Positions 15,340-23,528 of a stretch of 23,999 nt of DNA are shown here, one piece after another. Made by a program: the position numbers and the translations under genes. A model generated the notes under the pieces. It ran no database searches. It had not been told where the DNA came from and saw only the letters and a program-made list of their open reading frames with translations. Position 1 is the first letter of the stretch. Every line of letters starts with the position of its first letter. The stretch comes from Syntrophales bacterium (GTDB lineage: Bacteria; Desulfobacterota; Syntrophia; Syntrophales; UBA2210): the NCBI GenBank assembly GCA_023230565.1, contig JALNXD010000042.1, positions 1 through 23,999 on the forward strand, read 5' to 3'.

Positions 15340-16794
15340 TCAGACGCCCTTTACCCCTTTGGCAATGCGATCACCGATCTTTTTGTCGATGTTGCGCCAA
15401 TATTCGAATGCGCGCTCAAGTACCGGTTCCGATACACCGTTTTTCAGGTGTCCAACCACATTTGACACCAGGCGCTCGCGCTGGCCGTCATCCATGACCG
15501 TTCGTACCAGGGTTCCTGCCTGTTCCCAATCGTCATCATCCCTGCGCCTGGTATATGCAGCGCGAATGAACTCGCCGCTGGCACTCCAGATTGCCTGTTC
15601 TGGATAGCGCTCGGGATCGGCCTTGGGGCCTCCTTTGGAATTCGGCTTGTAAACCGGATCCGAGACATTCTCCATCCGCATCGTCCCGCCCTTGCTGTAG
15701 CTGTGAACCGGAACTTTCGGCCTGTTGACCGGGATCTGCTTGTAGTTGACACCTAGGCGGGCCCGGTGGGCGTCGGCGTATGAAATCAGGCGGGCAAGGA
15801 GCATCCTGTCGGGGCTGGGACCGATCCCAGGTACAAGATTGTTCGGTTCAAAGGCCGCCTGCTCTATTTCTGTGTGAAAGTCCGTGGGATTGCGGGTCAG
15901 GGTCAGAGTGCCGACCTCGTGCAGCGGATAGTCGCCATGGGGCCATACCTTTGTCAAATCAAATGGATTAAACCGGTACGACTCGGCCTCCTCAAAGGTC
16001 ATGATCTGTACTTTAAGCGTCCAGCTGGGATAATCTCCTCTTTTGATGGCCTCAAACAGATCACGGCGATGGTAGTCAGCGTCCTCGCCGGCAATCCGGT
16101 CGGCGTCCTCCTGCGTGAGGCATTTGATGCCCTGGTTGGTTTTGAATTGGTATTTCACCCAGAAACGTGTGCCTTTGGCATTGACCCACATGTAGGTGTG
16201 GCTTGTAAACCCGTTCATGTGCCGGTATGTCCCCGGAATTCCGCGATCACCCATCAGAATCGTGACCATATGGGAGGATTCGGGGGACAGCGTCCAAAAA
16301 TCCCATTGCATGTCGTTGTCGCGCAAACCGTTATCCGCCCGGCGTTTCTGCGAATGAATGAAGTCCTGGAATTTCATGGGGTCGCGCACGAAGAACACCG
16401 GCGTATTGTTTCCCACCATGTCGTAGTTACCCTCGGTGGTGTAGAATTTAAGTGCAAAACCACGCACGTCACGCCAGGTGTCGGGGCTTCCGCTCTCGCC
16501 GGCTACTGTGGAGAACCGGGCCAGTACTTCGGTCTTCGTCCCCGGCTGGAATACGGCTGCCCTGGTGTAAGCGCTGATGTCGCGGGTCACCTCGAAATGT
16601 CCGAAGGCACCCGAGCCTTTTGCGTGCGGCTGGCGGTCAGGAATCATTTCGCGGTTGAAGTTGGCCATTTGTTCGACGAGATAGTGGTCTTGAAGTAAAA
16701 CAGGGCCGTCGGGTCCCACTGTAAGAGAAAACTCGTCGCTGGATACGGGAATACCCGCGTCATTGGTTGTGGGCTTGCGATCATTGTCTTTCAT
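15340..16794 (-). CDS. Monofunctional haem catalase (small-subunit type)
   Basis: Converts hydrogen peroxide to water and oxygen in the cytoplasm. The distal haem residues are H57 (DRQPHAKGSGAFG) and N130 (GNNTPVFFVRDP). The proximal haem tyrosine is Y339 in RLISYADAHRARLG. The 484-residue length fits small-subunit catalases. The ATG at 16794 follows a strong AAAGGAGG. It has its own promoter candidate at 16943-16972 and no cotranscribed neighbour. It suggests the organism meets oxygen or peroxide despite its anaerobic enzymes. It is well conserved throughout, so it is probably functional. Confidence 0.97.
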   Translation of the reverse strand: MKDNDRKPTTNDAGIPVSSDEFSLTVGPDGPVLLQDHYLVEQMANFNREMIPDRQPHAKGSGAFGHFEVTRDISAYTRAAVFQPGTKTEVLARFSTVAGESGSPDTWRDVRGFALKFYTTEGNYDMVGNNTPVFFVRDPMKFQDFIHSQKRRADNGLRDNDMQWDFWTLSPESSHMVTILMGDRGIPGTYRHMNGFTSHTYMWVNAKGTRFWVKYQFKTNQGIKCLTQEDADRIAGEDADYHRRDLFEAIKRGDYPSWTLKVQIMTFEEAESYRFNPFDLTKVWPHGDYPLHEVGTLTLTRNPTDFHTEIEQAAFEPNNLVPGIGPSPDRMLLARLISYADAHRARLGVNYKQIPVNRPKVPVHSYSKGGTMRMENVSDPVYKPNSKGGPKADPERYPEQAIWSASGEFIRAAYTRRRDDDDWEQAGTLVRTVMDDGQRERLVSNVVGHLKNGVSEPVLERAFEYWRNIDKKIGDRIAKGVKGV

Positions 16795-16942
16795 AATGAT
16801 ACCTCCTTTTGCGGCATTTGGGCGACAGCCCGTGGCGATGTTATTGACACGCTAACATTCAAAACAGCATGGAGATAGCATAATGAGTGAGTCATCTTTG
16901 AGAAAAGAATATTGATGGCGCGAAAGAAGTCTGATGTAAGGA

Positions 16943-16972
16943 AATATACTTACTTTTGCCCTGCCGGGTCAA
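16943..16972 (-). promoter_or_regulatory. Promoter candidate for the catalase
   Basis: On - TTGACC (16967-16972), an 18-nt spacer and TATATT (16943-16948) give a good sigma-70 match, with a leader of about 140 nt. I found no clear PerR-type palindrome. A hairpin at 16999-17024 (TGCAGC/GCTGCA) separates it from the end of the envelope operon and could be that operon's terminator, though it lacks a T-run. Confidence 0.4.
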
Positions 16973-17089
16973 GAAAATAATAAGGTACTTTTACATTGTG
17001 CAGCTGCTGGCCGGTACGGCTGCAGACTCCTTACGGGTTTTCTAAAGTGCAACGGAAAAAGGAGGGTGCATGCGTATCCCGGATTCCGG

Positions 17090-18397
17090 CTATTTCAAAA
17101 CATCAAAGTAATAGCGCATTCTCAGCTCCAGGCGAAAATCGTTCTGCTTCTCGCCGAACTCGGTGTTCCCGGGCCCCGAAATAAAACCGGCCCTCAACCG
17201 CAGTTCGAGATTGGTGATGCCCGTGTAGAAGAGTTCCGGAGACAGGGAAAAGCTTTTATCCTCCATATTGTAAATGCAGGTAACCGAAGGGATGAAATAG
17301 GGAATGTCGAAGGGCTCTTTCTGCCAGACCCGCAGGTAAAGATAGTCTCTCATCGGATTTTGTTTTCCGTAGGATCCCTCCGTCACTGCGCGGGCCCTCT
17401 TCAGAAGCGTTTCATCCGCGGACTGGCGGTAGAGGTCGATGCCGTCTTGCACAAGGCCGAAGAATTGATCCATTTCATCGCCGGTGAATCCCGTTTCGTT
17501 GCGGTAGTATTCCAAAATAAAGGTGGTGTCGGTTCTGGTCAGATATCTGATGCCGAGAAGAAAACTTTCCGCATCCCCGGTTGATGCGGCGAGAGTGCCG
17601 TCGCTTCGGACAACTCTGTGAACGCTGTTATCTATGCGGGCCAGCTCTCCGTGGATCTCGAAGTTCGGAGTGATATTCCGGGAAAAATCCATTCCGAACC
17701 GGAACGGCCTGCTTCCTCCCTTCAAAAACATGAAATCGATATCCGTATCATAAAGAAGGAGGTACAGCTTGCCGGCATAGTTCACGGTGTCGCGCTCGCC
17801 GAAATCAGTATTGACATGGTCGTAGACGGGAAGAATTACCGGCGTGACCGCTACCGTTTTGAGGGGTCCGGAAAAACTTTTTATGTAATCCAGCGTGGCG
17901 ACCCAATAGCCTTCGAGGGCCAGTTCCGGATCATCGGGTTTTTTAGGCCGTTCCACAAAACCAACGGGGTTCCATGCATATCCCTTTCCCCATCGCAGTG
18001 CCTTTTTACCGAGACTGATATTGAACCCTGAAGCAGGTTTGAGCGACAGATATCCCTCGTCGAGTACGATATTTGTATCTGAATCGACATCCGATTCCGT
18101 TGTGTTGATGTTCGCGCGGGCGTAAATCTCTGAAAGGCCCTTCGTGTATCGCCCGTCCATCGACAGCTTGAGAAAGTATTCGTCCAGCCAGTCCTTGTCC
18201 GCCCTGTCGTAGAAGTTGAGCGTGTAAAATGCCGCATCGGGGTCGGTATAGAACAGCCTCGGCGTCACTTCAAGGTAACCCCCCGCGGCATAGGGTTTCT
18301 TTTCTATCTCCGCAAGATCGAAGGAATAGTCGTCCTGCGCGACAGCGCAAAGCGGCAGAAAGAGTATGATCGAAAGGATTCGGACTATCGATTTCAT
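17090..18397 (-). CDS. Outer-membrane beta-barrel protein (DUF1302-like)
   Basis: This 435-residue protein has a signal peptide (residues 1-20, cleavage near AVA-QDD). It then shows alternating polar/aromatic beta-strand sequence to the end, finishing LRMRYYFDVLK with an aromatic close to the C-terminus as in outer-membrane barrels. The stretch LGKKALRWGKGYAWNPVGFV resembles the strand-turn motif of DUF1302-type barrels. It is the last gene of the five-gene operon, 4 nt after the LolA-like gene. Barrels of this kind are often encoded beside LolA-like proteins and transporters, so a role as the outer-membrane port of a lipid or hydrophobic-compound pathway is plausible. No substrate is known, and the family call is tentative. 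Confidence 0.7.
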   Translation of the reverse strand: MKSIVRILSIILFLPLCAVAQDDYSFDLAEIEKKPYAAGGYLEVTPRLFYTDPDAAFYTLNFYDRADKDWLDEYFLKLSMDGRYTKGLSEIYARANINTTESDVDSDTNIVLDEGYLSLKPASGFNISLGKKALRWGKGYAWNPVGFVERPKKPDDPELALEGYWVATLDYIKSFSGPLKTVAVTPVILPVYDHVNTDFGERDTVNYAGKLYLLLYDTDIDFMFLKGGSRPFRFGMDFSRNITPNFEIHGELARIDNSVHRVVRSDGTLAASTGDAESFLLGIRYLTRTDTTFILEYYRNETGFTGDEMDQFFGLVQDGIDLYRQSADETLLKRARAVTEGSYGKQNPMRDYLYLRVWQKEPFDIPYFIPSVTCIYNMEDKSFSLSPELFYTGITNLELRLRAGFISGPGNTEFGEKQNDFRLELRMRYYFDVLK

Positions 18398-18401
18398 TCC
18401 G

Positions 18402-19133
18402 TCAGCGGAGCGAATCGAGATTCGGCATAAACGTCAGCGTAAAGACCTCGTCGTCCAGTTTCCGCTCCTTTATGTTCGCAAAGATCATGATTGATTTATA
18501 TCCTTTGTACAGTGGGCTGTCCGTTTCGATTACCGACGGCCGCACGATCCCCCCGCCGAAATCCTTCACCTCTTTGAAGTATATGGTCTTTACCAGCATG
18601 GACGCTTCGGTGATGCATTCGATCCTGAGGGGCAGAAGTGCTTTCCTGTCGGCCCACATCTTGAGCTGGTCATAGGCGACGGTTTTAGTCTTGGCCTTAA
18701 GGTGAAGGAGATAATTGCCGCCCTCTTCCTCCACCGTTTTCACGTCGTATTCGGCGGTGTAATCGAGCCTGAGAATATCGGAATTGTTGAAGACGCCTCC
18801 CACAACCGACTGAAGGCTGGTAATGCGGATCGGCTTCCCCACGTTCGGAATATACAGCCACATGTTTTCGCCCAGCCTGAGCGTACTCCGCCCTTCTTCG
18901 CTCGCCGGCGAAACGAACAGGGCGGCGACTTTGTCCTTCTCCTTCTTGACGGTAAACAGCACGAATTCCTTTTTTTTGCCGCTCGGTTCTATATTGATCA
19001 GCTTTTTGTACGCCTCGTAGGAGTCGGGGTTCAGGTTCCTGTCGATCCGGAGAAGAAGGTCGTTACCGTCCAGTGCCGATGCCGGAGAGGGGAAAAGAAA
19101 ACATAGAGCCATAAGAACGAATAATTTTTTCAT
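18402..19133 (-). CDS. LolA-like outer-membrane lipoprotein-sorting protein
   Basis: This 243-residue periplasmic protein has a signal peptide (residues 1-20, cleavage near ASA). The body resembles the PF17131-type LolA-like fold: DGNDLLLRIDRNLNPDSYEA, then VSPASEEGRSTLRLGENMWL, IPNVGKPIRI, NNSDILRLDYTAEYD and an extended LPLRIECITEASMLVKTIYF. Such proteins form a half-barrel that carries an acyl chain or lipid across the periplasm. It starts 1 nt after the NifX-like stop and is followed 4 nt later by the beta-barrel gene. Translation is probably coupled. Together with the ABC pair it would move a lipidic cargo from the inner to the outer membrane. Confidence 0.85.
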   Translation of the reverse strand: MKKLFVLMALCFLFPSPASALDGNDLLLRIDRNLNPDSYEAYKKLINIEPSGKKKEFVLFTVKKEKDKVAALFVSPASEEGRSTLRLGENMWLYIPNVGKPIRITSLQSVVGGVFNNSDILRLDYTAEYDVKTVEEEGGNYLLHLKAKTKTVAYDQLKMWADRKALLPLRIECITEASMLVKTIYFKEVKDFGGGIVRPSVIETDSPLYKGYKSIMIFANIKERKLDDEVFTLTFMPNLDSLR

Positions 19134-19134
19134 G

Positions 19135-19521
19135 CTACCGCGTTCCTTTCAAAGCGTTCTTTACCGCATCGCCGGCGCCGCCCTTATATTCAAAACGGGC
19201 AATGCCTCGCTTTTTCAATGCATCGGCCATTTTCAACCCGAATTTTTCGGCGATTACCATGGTGACGCCTCTTTCGACAAGAAAGGCCGCTGCGGAAGGC
19301 CCGGCGCCGCGGCGCACATTCTTCTGCGGGTTGTCGATTGCATCCGTCAACCTGCCATCGCCGTCAAATAGAAGATAGTACGGGCATCTGGCGGCCTCGG
19401 CGCTGACAGACGCCTCTGCCGTGCTTCCGGTTGCGGCAACGGCAATCCTGACTGTTTCACCGGCGGCGGCGCCTGCACAGATAAAAAAAACCGCAAGGCT
19501 GAAAAAAAATATTTTTTTCAT
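19135..19521 (-). CDS. Exported NifX/NifB-C-terminal-like domain protein
   Basis: A 128-residue protein. Residues 1-20 form a signal peptide (KK, then a phenylalanine-rich hydrophobic core, AGAAA cleavage region). Residues 24-122 follow the pattern of dinitrogenase iron-molybdenum cofactor-binding domains: VRIAVAATG, VSAEAARCPYYLLFDGDG, AIDNPQKN, GAGPSAAAFLVERGVTMVIAEKFG and ALKKRGIARF. NifX-type proteins are normally cytoplasmic carriers of Fe-S or FeMo-co precursors, so secretion is unusual. C46 is the only cysteine in the mature part, and the usual HFGR near it is replaced by EAAR. It lies 18 nt after the permease gene and 1 nt before the LolA-like gene. Its cargo and role are unknown. It might bind a metal or simply be a repurposed fold. 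Confidence 0.7.
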   Translation of the reverse strand: MKKIFFFSLAVFFICAGAAAGETVRIAVAATGSTAEASVSAEAARCPYYLLFDGDGRLTDAIDNPQKNVRRGAGPSAAAFLVERGVTMVIAEKFGLKMADALKKRGIARFEYKGGAGDAVKNALKGTR

Positions 19522-19539
19522 TACCGATTCTCCTTCCTC

Positions 19540-20784
19540 CTACACATGCCTGAGCGCCTCGATAGGCTCCATGCGCGATGCCTTGAAGGCGGGCTGGAGA
19601 CTTGCCACTGCCGATACGGCAAGGACGATCACCGTAATTATGAGAAGGTCTTCGCCTTGTACGCGGGGGGCGAGCACAAGCCCCGTCTGCCGTCCGAAAT
19701 TGAAGGTGATGTGAGAGAGATTCAGGATATAAATAATCGCACAGCCTAAAATATTGCCGGCGAGCGCGCCCAACACCCCGATACTGAGTCCTTCAAGTAC
19801 GAACATGGAAAGGATCCTGCCCGGCATCGTTCCGATCGCAGAGATAGTGCCTATCTCGCGCATACGTTCGTACACCGCCATGATCATGACATTCATGATG
19901 CTGATGAGGACCATGGCGATGAGCATGATTTTTATGAAAAAAGTCATAATGTCGATCATCCGTGCGATGTTGTAAAAAGGTGACAGCTTTTCCCATGTGT
20001 GGACTTCGAACATCGGCTTTCCTGCCTTATTTCTCTCCTCGGAAAGCGCCTCCGTAAGCGCATCGTGTACGCCGGGCATCATCTCGATGTCCCGGAGCCT
20101 CAGGGCGATCTCACTGATTTCGACCTCCTCCATCCTCAGTATTTCCGCGGCATCGTCTATGTGGATGTATCCGTCTCGGCCGCCCGGTCCGGTGACGCTT
20201 TCCAGTATGCCGGACACGGTGAACTGCTTTCCGTTGACGGACCCGTCTTTGTTGGTGGCGATGATCACGATCGAATCCCCGGCGTTCACATCCATCCCTT
20301 TGGCGAGAAGCTCGGGAATAAGGACGTTTCCCTTTGCAAGGTCCCATTTGCCGGCGATGATTCTTCCCGGCAGAAGGGGCACTGTGTCAAGTTCCTTCTC
20401 CGGAATGACACCATTCAGTCGAATATTCGTCGTCTCCCTATAATTGCTGAAGAGGCCGCCGAACTTGATCCGCGGTGAATAAGCCTCGATTCCGGGGATT
20501 GTTTTTATGACATTCTCGACCGTTTCCACGGCTTTCGGTCCCATCATGACGGTAAGGGGCAGGTTGTCAATGGACGCCACATAGCCTTTCTTGTGAATTT
20601 GAATATGTCCCAGCATGGAGTCGGTAATCTGTCCGATGAGAAGGCCCTTGATGGAACCCGTCACGGCGACGAATACAAGCACAAAGACGACGCCGATTAT
20701 TATCAGGGACGACGTGAAAAGGGTTCGCCGCCTGTATCGCAGCAGATTTCTCAGGGCAATTTTGAGGAGATTAAATGCTGCCAT
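19540..20784 (-). CDS. ABC transporter permease, LolE/MacB (FtsX-domain) type
   Basis: This 414-residue inner-membrane permease has one membrane helix near residues 22-45 (LIIIGVVFVLVFVAV). A large periplasmic domain covers about 46-270. The C-terminal FtsX domain holds three helices, including MLIAMVLISIMNVMIMAVYE followed by RMREIGTISAIGTMPGRI. This is the architecture of LolC/LolE and MacB, which push lipoproteins or other periplasmic cargo rather than import solutes. The ATG at 20784 overlaps the ATPase stop by 14 bp. Only one permease gene is present, so it would form a homodimer, unlike the LolC/LolE heterodimer. Confidence 0.88.
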   Translation of the reverse strand: MAAFNLLKIALRNLLRYRRRTLFTSSLIIIGVVFVLVFVAVTGSIKGLLIGQITDSMLGHIQIHKKGYVASIDNLPLTVMMGPKAVETVENVIKTIPGIEAYSPRIKFGGLFSNYRETTNIRLNGVIPEKELDTVPLLPGRIIAGKWDLAKGNVLIPELLAKGMDVNAGDSIVIIATNKDGSVNGKQFTVSGILESVTGPGGRDGYIHIDDAAEILRMEEVEISEIALRLRDIEMMPGVHDALTEALSEERNKAGKPMFEVHTWEKLSPFYNIARMIDIMTFFIKIMLIAMVLISIMNVMIMAVYERMREIGTISAIGTMPGRILSMFVLEGLSIGVLGALAGNILGCAIIYILNLSHITFNFGRQTGLVLAPRVQGEDLLIITVIVLAVSAVASLQPAFKASRMEPIEALRHV

Positions 20785-21475
20785 GCTTTTTCATTTCCTT
20801 CCTGCCGACGATCTTTCCATCTTCAAGGGAATAGATGATATCCGCTGCCCCGACTATTTTTTGATCGTGAGTGGAAAAGATGAAGGCGGTGCCCGACTTC
20901 TCCTTCATCGCTTTCATGAGATCGATAATCATATAGGCCGTCTTGCTGTCGAGATTCGCCGTCGGTTCATCGGCGAGCACAAGCTCCGGTGCCGTCACCA
21001 GGGCTCTTGCTATGGCCACCCGCTGTTTCTGTCCCCCGGAGATCTGATCGGGATACTTGCCCTTGTGCGCCATCATTCCGACTGATTCAAGCAGCGACAG
21101 GACGCGGCGCCTTCTTTCCTCCGAGGGCACATTCTGAACCAGTATGAGAGGATATTCGATATTCTCATAAACGGTAAGCACGGGAATGAGATTGAAATCC
21201 TGAAAGATGAATCCCATATGTCTGCCCCGGAAGGCAGCCCGCTCTTTTCTGTCGAGTTTCAGAACATCGGCGCCGGCGACGGTAAGGCTGCCGCCCGATG
21301 GGACATCGAGACAGCCGATAAGATTCAAAAGGGTGGTTTTTCCACTCCCTGAAGGGCCGACGAAGGAGAGAAACGAGGCCGGCTCGATTTTGAAATTCAG
21401 ATCGTCCAATGCGCGCTGGCTGACCTCCCCTAGCTTGTATTCCTTGTATAGATTTTTCGCCGAAATTAATTCCAT
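20771..21475 (-). CDS. ABC transporter ATP-binding protein, LolD/MacB type
   Basis: The 234-residue ATPase energises the adjacent FtsX-type permease. Walker A GPSGSGKTT is at residues 40-48, signature ISGGQKQRVA at 145-154, Walker B LVLADEPTANLD at 165-176, and switch histidine H203 in STHD. The FQDFNLIPVLTVYENI motif after the Q-loop is characteristic of the LolD/MacB/FtsE group. I use the ATG at 21475, which has AGGAAG upstream; the longer open frame to 21571 has a non-family N-terminus. It is the first gene of the five-gene envelope operon. Its own promoter is presumably in the 21476-21656 gap, where I could not define clear -35 and -10 boxes. Confidence 0.9.
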   Translation of the reverse strand: MELISAKNLYKEYKLGEVSQRALDDLNFKIEPASFLSFVGPSGSGKTTLLNLIGCLDVPSGGSLTVAGADVLKLDRKERAAFRGRHMGFIFQDFNLIPVLTVYENIEYPLILVQNVPSEERRRRVLSLLESVGMMAHKGKYPDQISGGQKQRVAIARALVTAPELVLADEPTANLDSKTAYMIIDLMKAMKEKSGTAFIFSTHDQKIVGAADIIYSLEDGKIVGRKEMKKHGSI

Positions 21476-21656
21476 GCAGGTCTTCCTGAAAACATATCGG
21501 CACCCGCTGGGAGCGAATGCGAGGGAGGTTGTAAAATAAGCCCATTTATCATTAGATTGTGCACACCACACATATACAGTAAATCAATTGGCAGAACAAG
21601 CTGCAAACAGAGTTTTTTTGCAAGGTGGGAAGATGATCTCCGTAATCAGTAAAATG

Positions 21657-21701
21657 AAGGGCCGATTTTCAGGTGCAACATTGACATAAAAATCGGCCCT
21701 T
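21657..21701 (-). terminator. Intrinsic terminator of the FAD-dehydrogenase gene
   Basis: Perfect 13-bp arms (AAGGGCCGATTTT 21657-21669 with its complement 21689-21701) enclose a 19-nt loop. They begin 6 nt after the stop of the - strand gene, and the - transcript continues CATTTT. It separates that gene from the envelope operon. Confidence 0.75.
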
Positions 21702-21707
21702 AAAATA

Positions 21708-23243
21708 TTAAATGGTTTTTTCTTCAGCAGCCAGTTTTCCTGCGAGACGGCCGAACACAAAACAGGTATTCAAGAGCGTGCCGCTGCCCGGGTAAGTATA
21801 TACGGTACCTGTCACTGCACCTGCCGCATACAATCTCGGGATTACATTTCCGAATACATCTATTACCTGGGCTTTATTGTTTATCTTGAGCCCCCCGTAG
21901 CATTGAAGCATGGTTGCGCCTATACTGCCACCGTAGAAGGGGGGTGCATTTACAGGTCCGAGAGCTTTTGTTTTCCCGAACTGCGGGTCTTTCCCATTTT
22001 TGGCAGCTTCATTATAGGCATTTAATGTTACTTCAAGAGAATTGGGATCAATATCGAGCATAGTGGCTAATCCTTTAATTGTGTCTGCTTTTTTTATAAC
22101 CCCTGATGCAAGCTCTTCTTTCAGCTCCGGACTCGATCCGACTATATAGCTGGGCCACTCTACCTTTCGGTACACCTCGTTGTCGAAAATAATACTGGCA
22201 TTCCTCTGCGCGGCCACCATCGGAGTAAGATGAGCATAATAACTGCTCTCATTTGCAAACCTGTTGCCGGTTTGATCGACGAATACGACGGGGTTGGCAT
22301 AAAGAAATAAAGCGCGAATGTGTCTGGATCTGCCGGGACCATAGACCAGTCCGGGGAGCCCTACTGCAAGTTCAGGTCCTCCGAAGCATGTCAGTGCTGC
22401 GCCTTCACCGGCTCCAATTATCATTCCGTCGCCCGTTGAGTGAGGGTCTCCTACCGGTACTGCGTCAGTAAACATTGCGGCAAAACTTCTCACGAGCTCT
22501 TTATTGAAACTGTATCCGCCCGCACATATTATTACGCCTCTGTGTGCTTTGATCGCAATATCCTTTTTATCGCGGCCCGTCGCCAGCACCCCCATGATAT
22601 TACGAACCGGATCCGATATGAGCTCTTTTGCTTCTACACGCATATTTTCTTCAATATTTCTATCTGATACGGCTTTCCTGAGTTTTTCCATCATTTTCCG
22701 GCCCAATCCTTTTATTACGTGTGCTCTCTTAACAGCAGGCGTAACTCTTTCAAACTCAGGCATATCTTCAGCACCGGCAATTTGAAGCTGGTATTCCTTC
22801 ATGCCCAATTCCATCAACCAATTAATTACATCAGCGGAATTATCTGCCATTGTCCTGAGAATTTCCTTATCCATAAGCCCTCTGTTTGCCGCTTCAAAAT
22901 ATTTGATCATCGCATCAGCCGAATCTTCTACTCCTTGCTGTTTTTGAATTGCCGTATCTGCTGCATAAATAATTCCTCCCGAAAGCTGACTGGCGCCTCC
23001 CGGAACAGACGCCTTATCGATGATAAGCACGTTTGCACCTGCCTCTTTTGCAGCGATAGCGGAAGCTGCACCGGCCGCACCATAGCCGATCACTACGACA
23101 TCGGTTTCTTTATCCCATTTTTGGGGAGGTTGCGCGGCCCGTGAAATTCCGGCTCCCAGCTGGCCAAAGGCCAATATTCCCGCACCTGCTGCAGCACCTT
23201 TAATTACATCTCTTCTGCTTACTCCATTTTCTTTTTTTTGCAT
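21708..23243 (-). CDS. Tat-exported FAD-dependent dehydrogenase/reductase, 3-ketosteroid delta-1-dehydrogenase-like
   Basis: This 511-residue flavoprotein of the fumarate reductase/KstD superfamily has no haem-binding motifs. A twin-arginine signal is at the N-terminus (SRRDVIK, residues 9-15, then a weakly hydrophobic Ala/Gly stretch ending near SRA-AQPP), so it is probably folded with FAD and exported. FAD-binding GYGAAG lies at 53-58 and GGASQLSGG at 82-90. The active-site region reads RFANESSYY (328-336) where fumarate reductases have a catalytic Arg. The C-terminal YPGSG (484-488) matches the Tyr/Gly pair of KstD enzymes. It may therefore oxidise or reduce a cyclic ketone or enone rather than fumarate. 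Three ATGs in a row follow AGGAGG; the third, 8 nt away, is chosen. It is monocistronic by its terminator. Confidence 0.85.
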   Translation of the reverse strand: MQKKENGVSRRDVIKGAAAGAGILAFGQLGAGISRAAQPPQKWDKETDVVVIGYGAAGAASAIAAKEAGANVLIIDKASVPGGASQLSGGIIYAADTAIQKQQGVEDSADAMIKYFEAANRGLMDKEILRTMADNSADVINWLMELGMKEYQLQIAGAEDMPEFERVTPAVKRAHVIKGLGRKMMEKLRKAVSDRNIEENMRVEAKELISDPVRNIMGVLATGRDKKDIAIKAHRGVIICAGGYSFNKELVRSFAAMFTDAVPVGDPHSTGDGMIIGAGEGAALTCFGGPELAVGLPGLVYGPGRSRHIRALFLYANPVVFVDQTGNRFANESSYYAHLTPMVAAQRNASIIFDNEVYRKVEWPSYIVGSSPELKEELASGVIKKADTIKGLATMLDIDPNSLEVTLNAYNEAAKNGKDPQFGKTKALGPVNAPPFYGGSIGATMLQCYGGLKINNKAQVIDVFGNVIPRLYAAGAVTGTVYTYPGSGTLLNTCFVFGRLAGKLAAEEKTI

Positions 23244-23251
23244 CATCATGA

Positions 23252-23257
23252 CCTCCT
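23252..23257 (-). promoter_or_regulatory. Shine-Dalgarno before three consecutive ATG codons
   Basis: On - AGGAGG is followed by TC and ATGATGATG. Spacings to the three ATGs are 2, 5 and 8 nt, favouring the third (23243) and arguing against the longer open frame that starts at 23450. Confidence 0.7.
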
Positions 23258-23301
23258 TATAATGTCCCCTGAAGGGCAAAATAAATGTTTTTTCTAAGAT
23301 T

Positions 23302-23317
23302 TTGCGCAACCGCGCAA
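23302..23317. repeat. Inverted-repeat motif TTGCGCAACCGCGCAA, copy 1
   Basis: Perfect 6-bp arms TTGCGC/GCGCAA surround AACC. It lies 60-75 bp upstream of the FAD-dehydrogenase start, in the region expected for its promoter. It matches 23529-23544 at 14 of 16 positions and is a candidate binding site for an unlinked regulator. Confidence 0.5.
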
Positions 23318-23377
23318 TCATAAAGGTGACAATAAGAAGAGATATGCTGTCTGAGTTTAGAACTGCAGAATACCGTA

Positions 23378-23407
23378 TTGAAACGTAACGGTTCGTGGTA
23401 GTATAAT
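23378..23407 (+). promoter_or_regulatory. Sigma-70-type promoter reading rightwards
   Basis: TTGAAA (23378-23383), an 18-nt spacer and a consensus TATAAT (23402-23407) form the best promoter in the window. No convincing gene follows closely: a 26-codon frame at about 23430-23510 has a poor ribosome-binding site, and the next gene starts at 23776. The leader would be about 360 nt. The rest of the 526-bp gap shows nothing else I can name. Confidence 0.45.
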
Positions 23408-23528
23408 ACATGTGTCCTAAAGTGAAGCCGATGAGTTCACACGCAGGCATTTACGCGAAACGGGAATGCTGTAGGGAATACCGGATTCCGTGTCAAGGTA
23501 CAAAAGTATGAAGAGCAGTAATCGTTTC

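Noticed and set aside
15359..16698. Long + strand open frames opposite the catalase
   Set aside because: Antisense shadows in a GC-rich conserved gene; the catalase on - has all catalytic residues.
16801..16942. PerR or OxyR operator upstream of the catalase
   Set aside because: No palindrome matching the PerR box was seen, and the short ATGA/TCAT repeat near 16882-16894 is too weak to call.
23244..23450. Long N-terminal extension of the FAD protein
   Set aside because: A perfect Shine-Dalgarno at 23252-23257 and a Tat signal directly after the third ATG fix the start at 23243.
23430..23510. 26-codon frame after the strong + promoter
   Set aside because: It has no good ribosome-binding site and no recognisable composition. 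It is retained only as a remark about the transcript.
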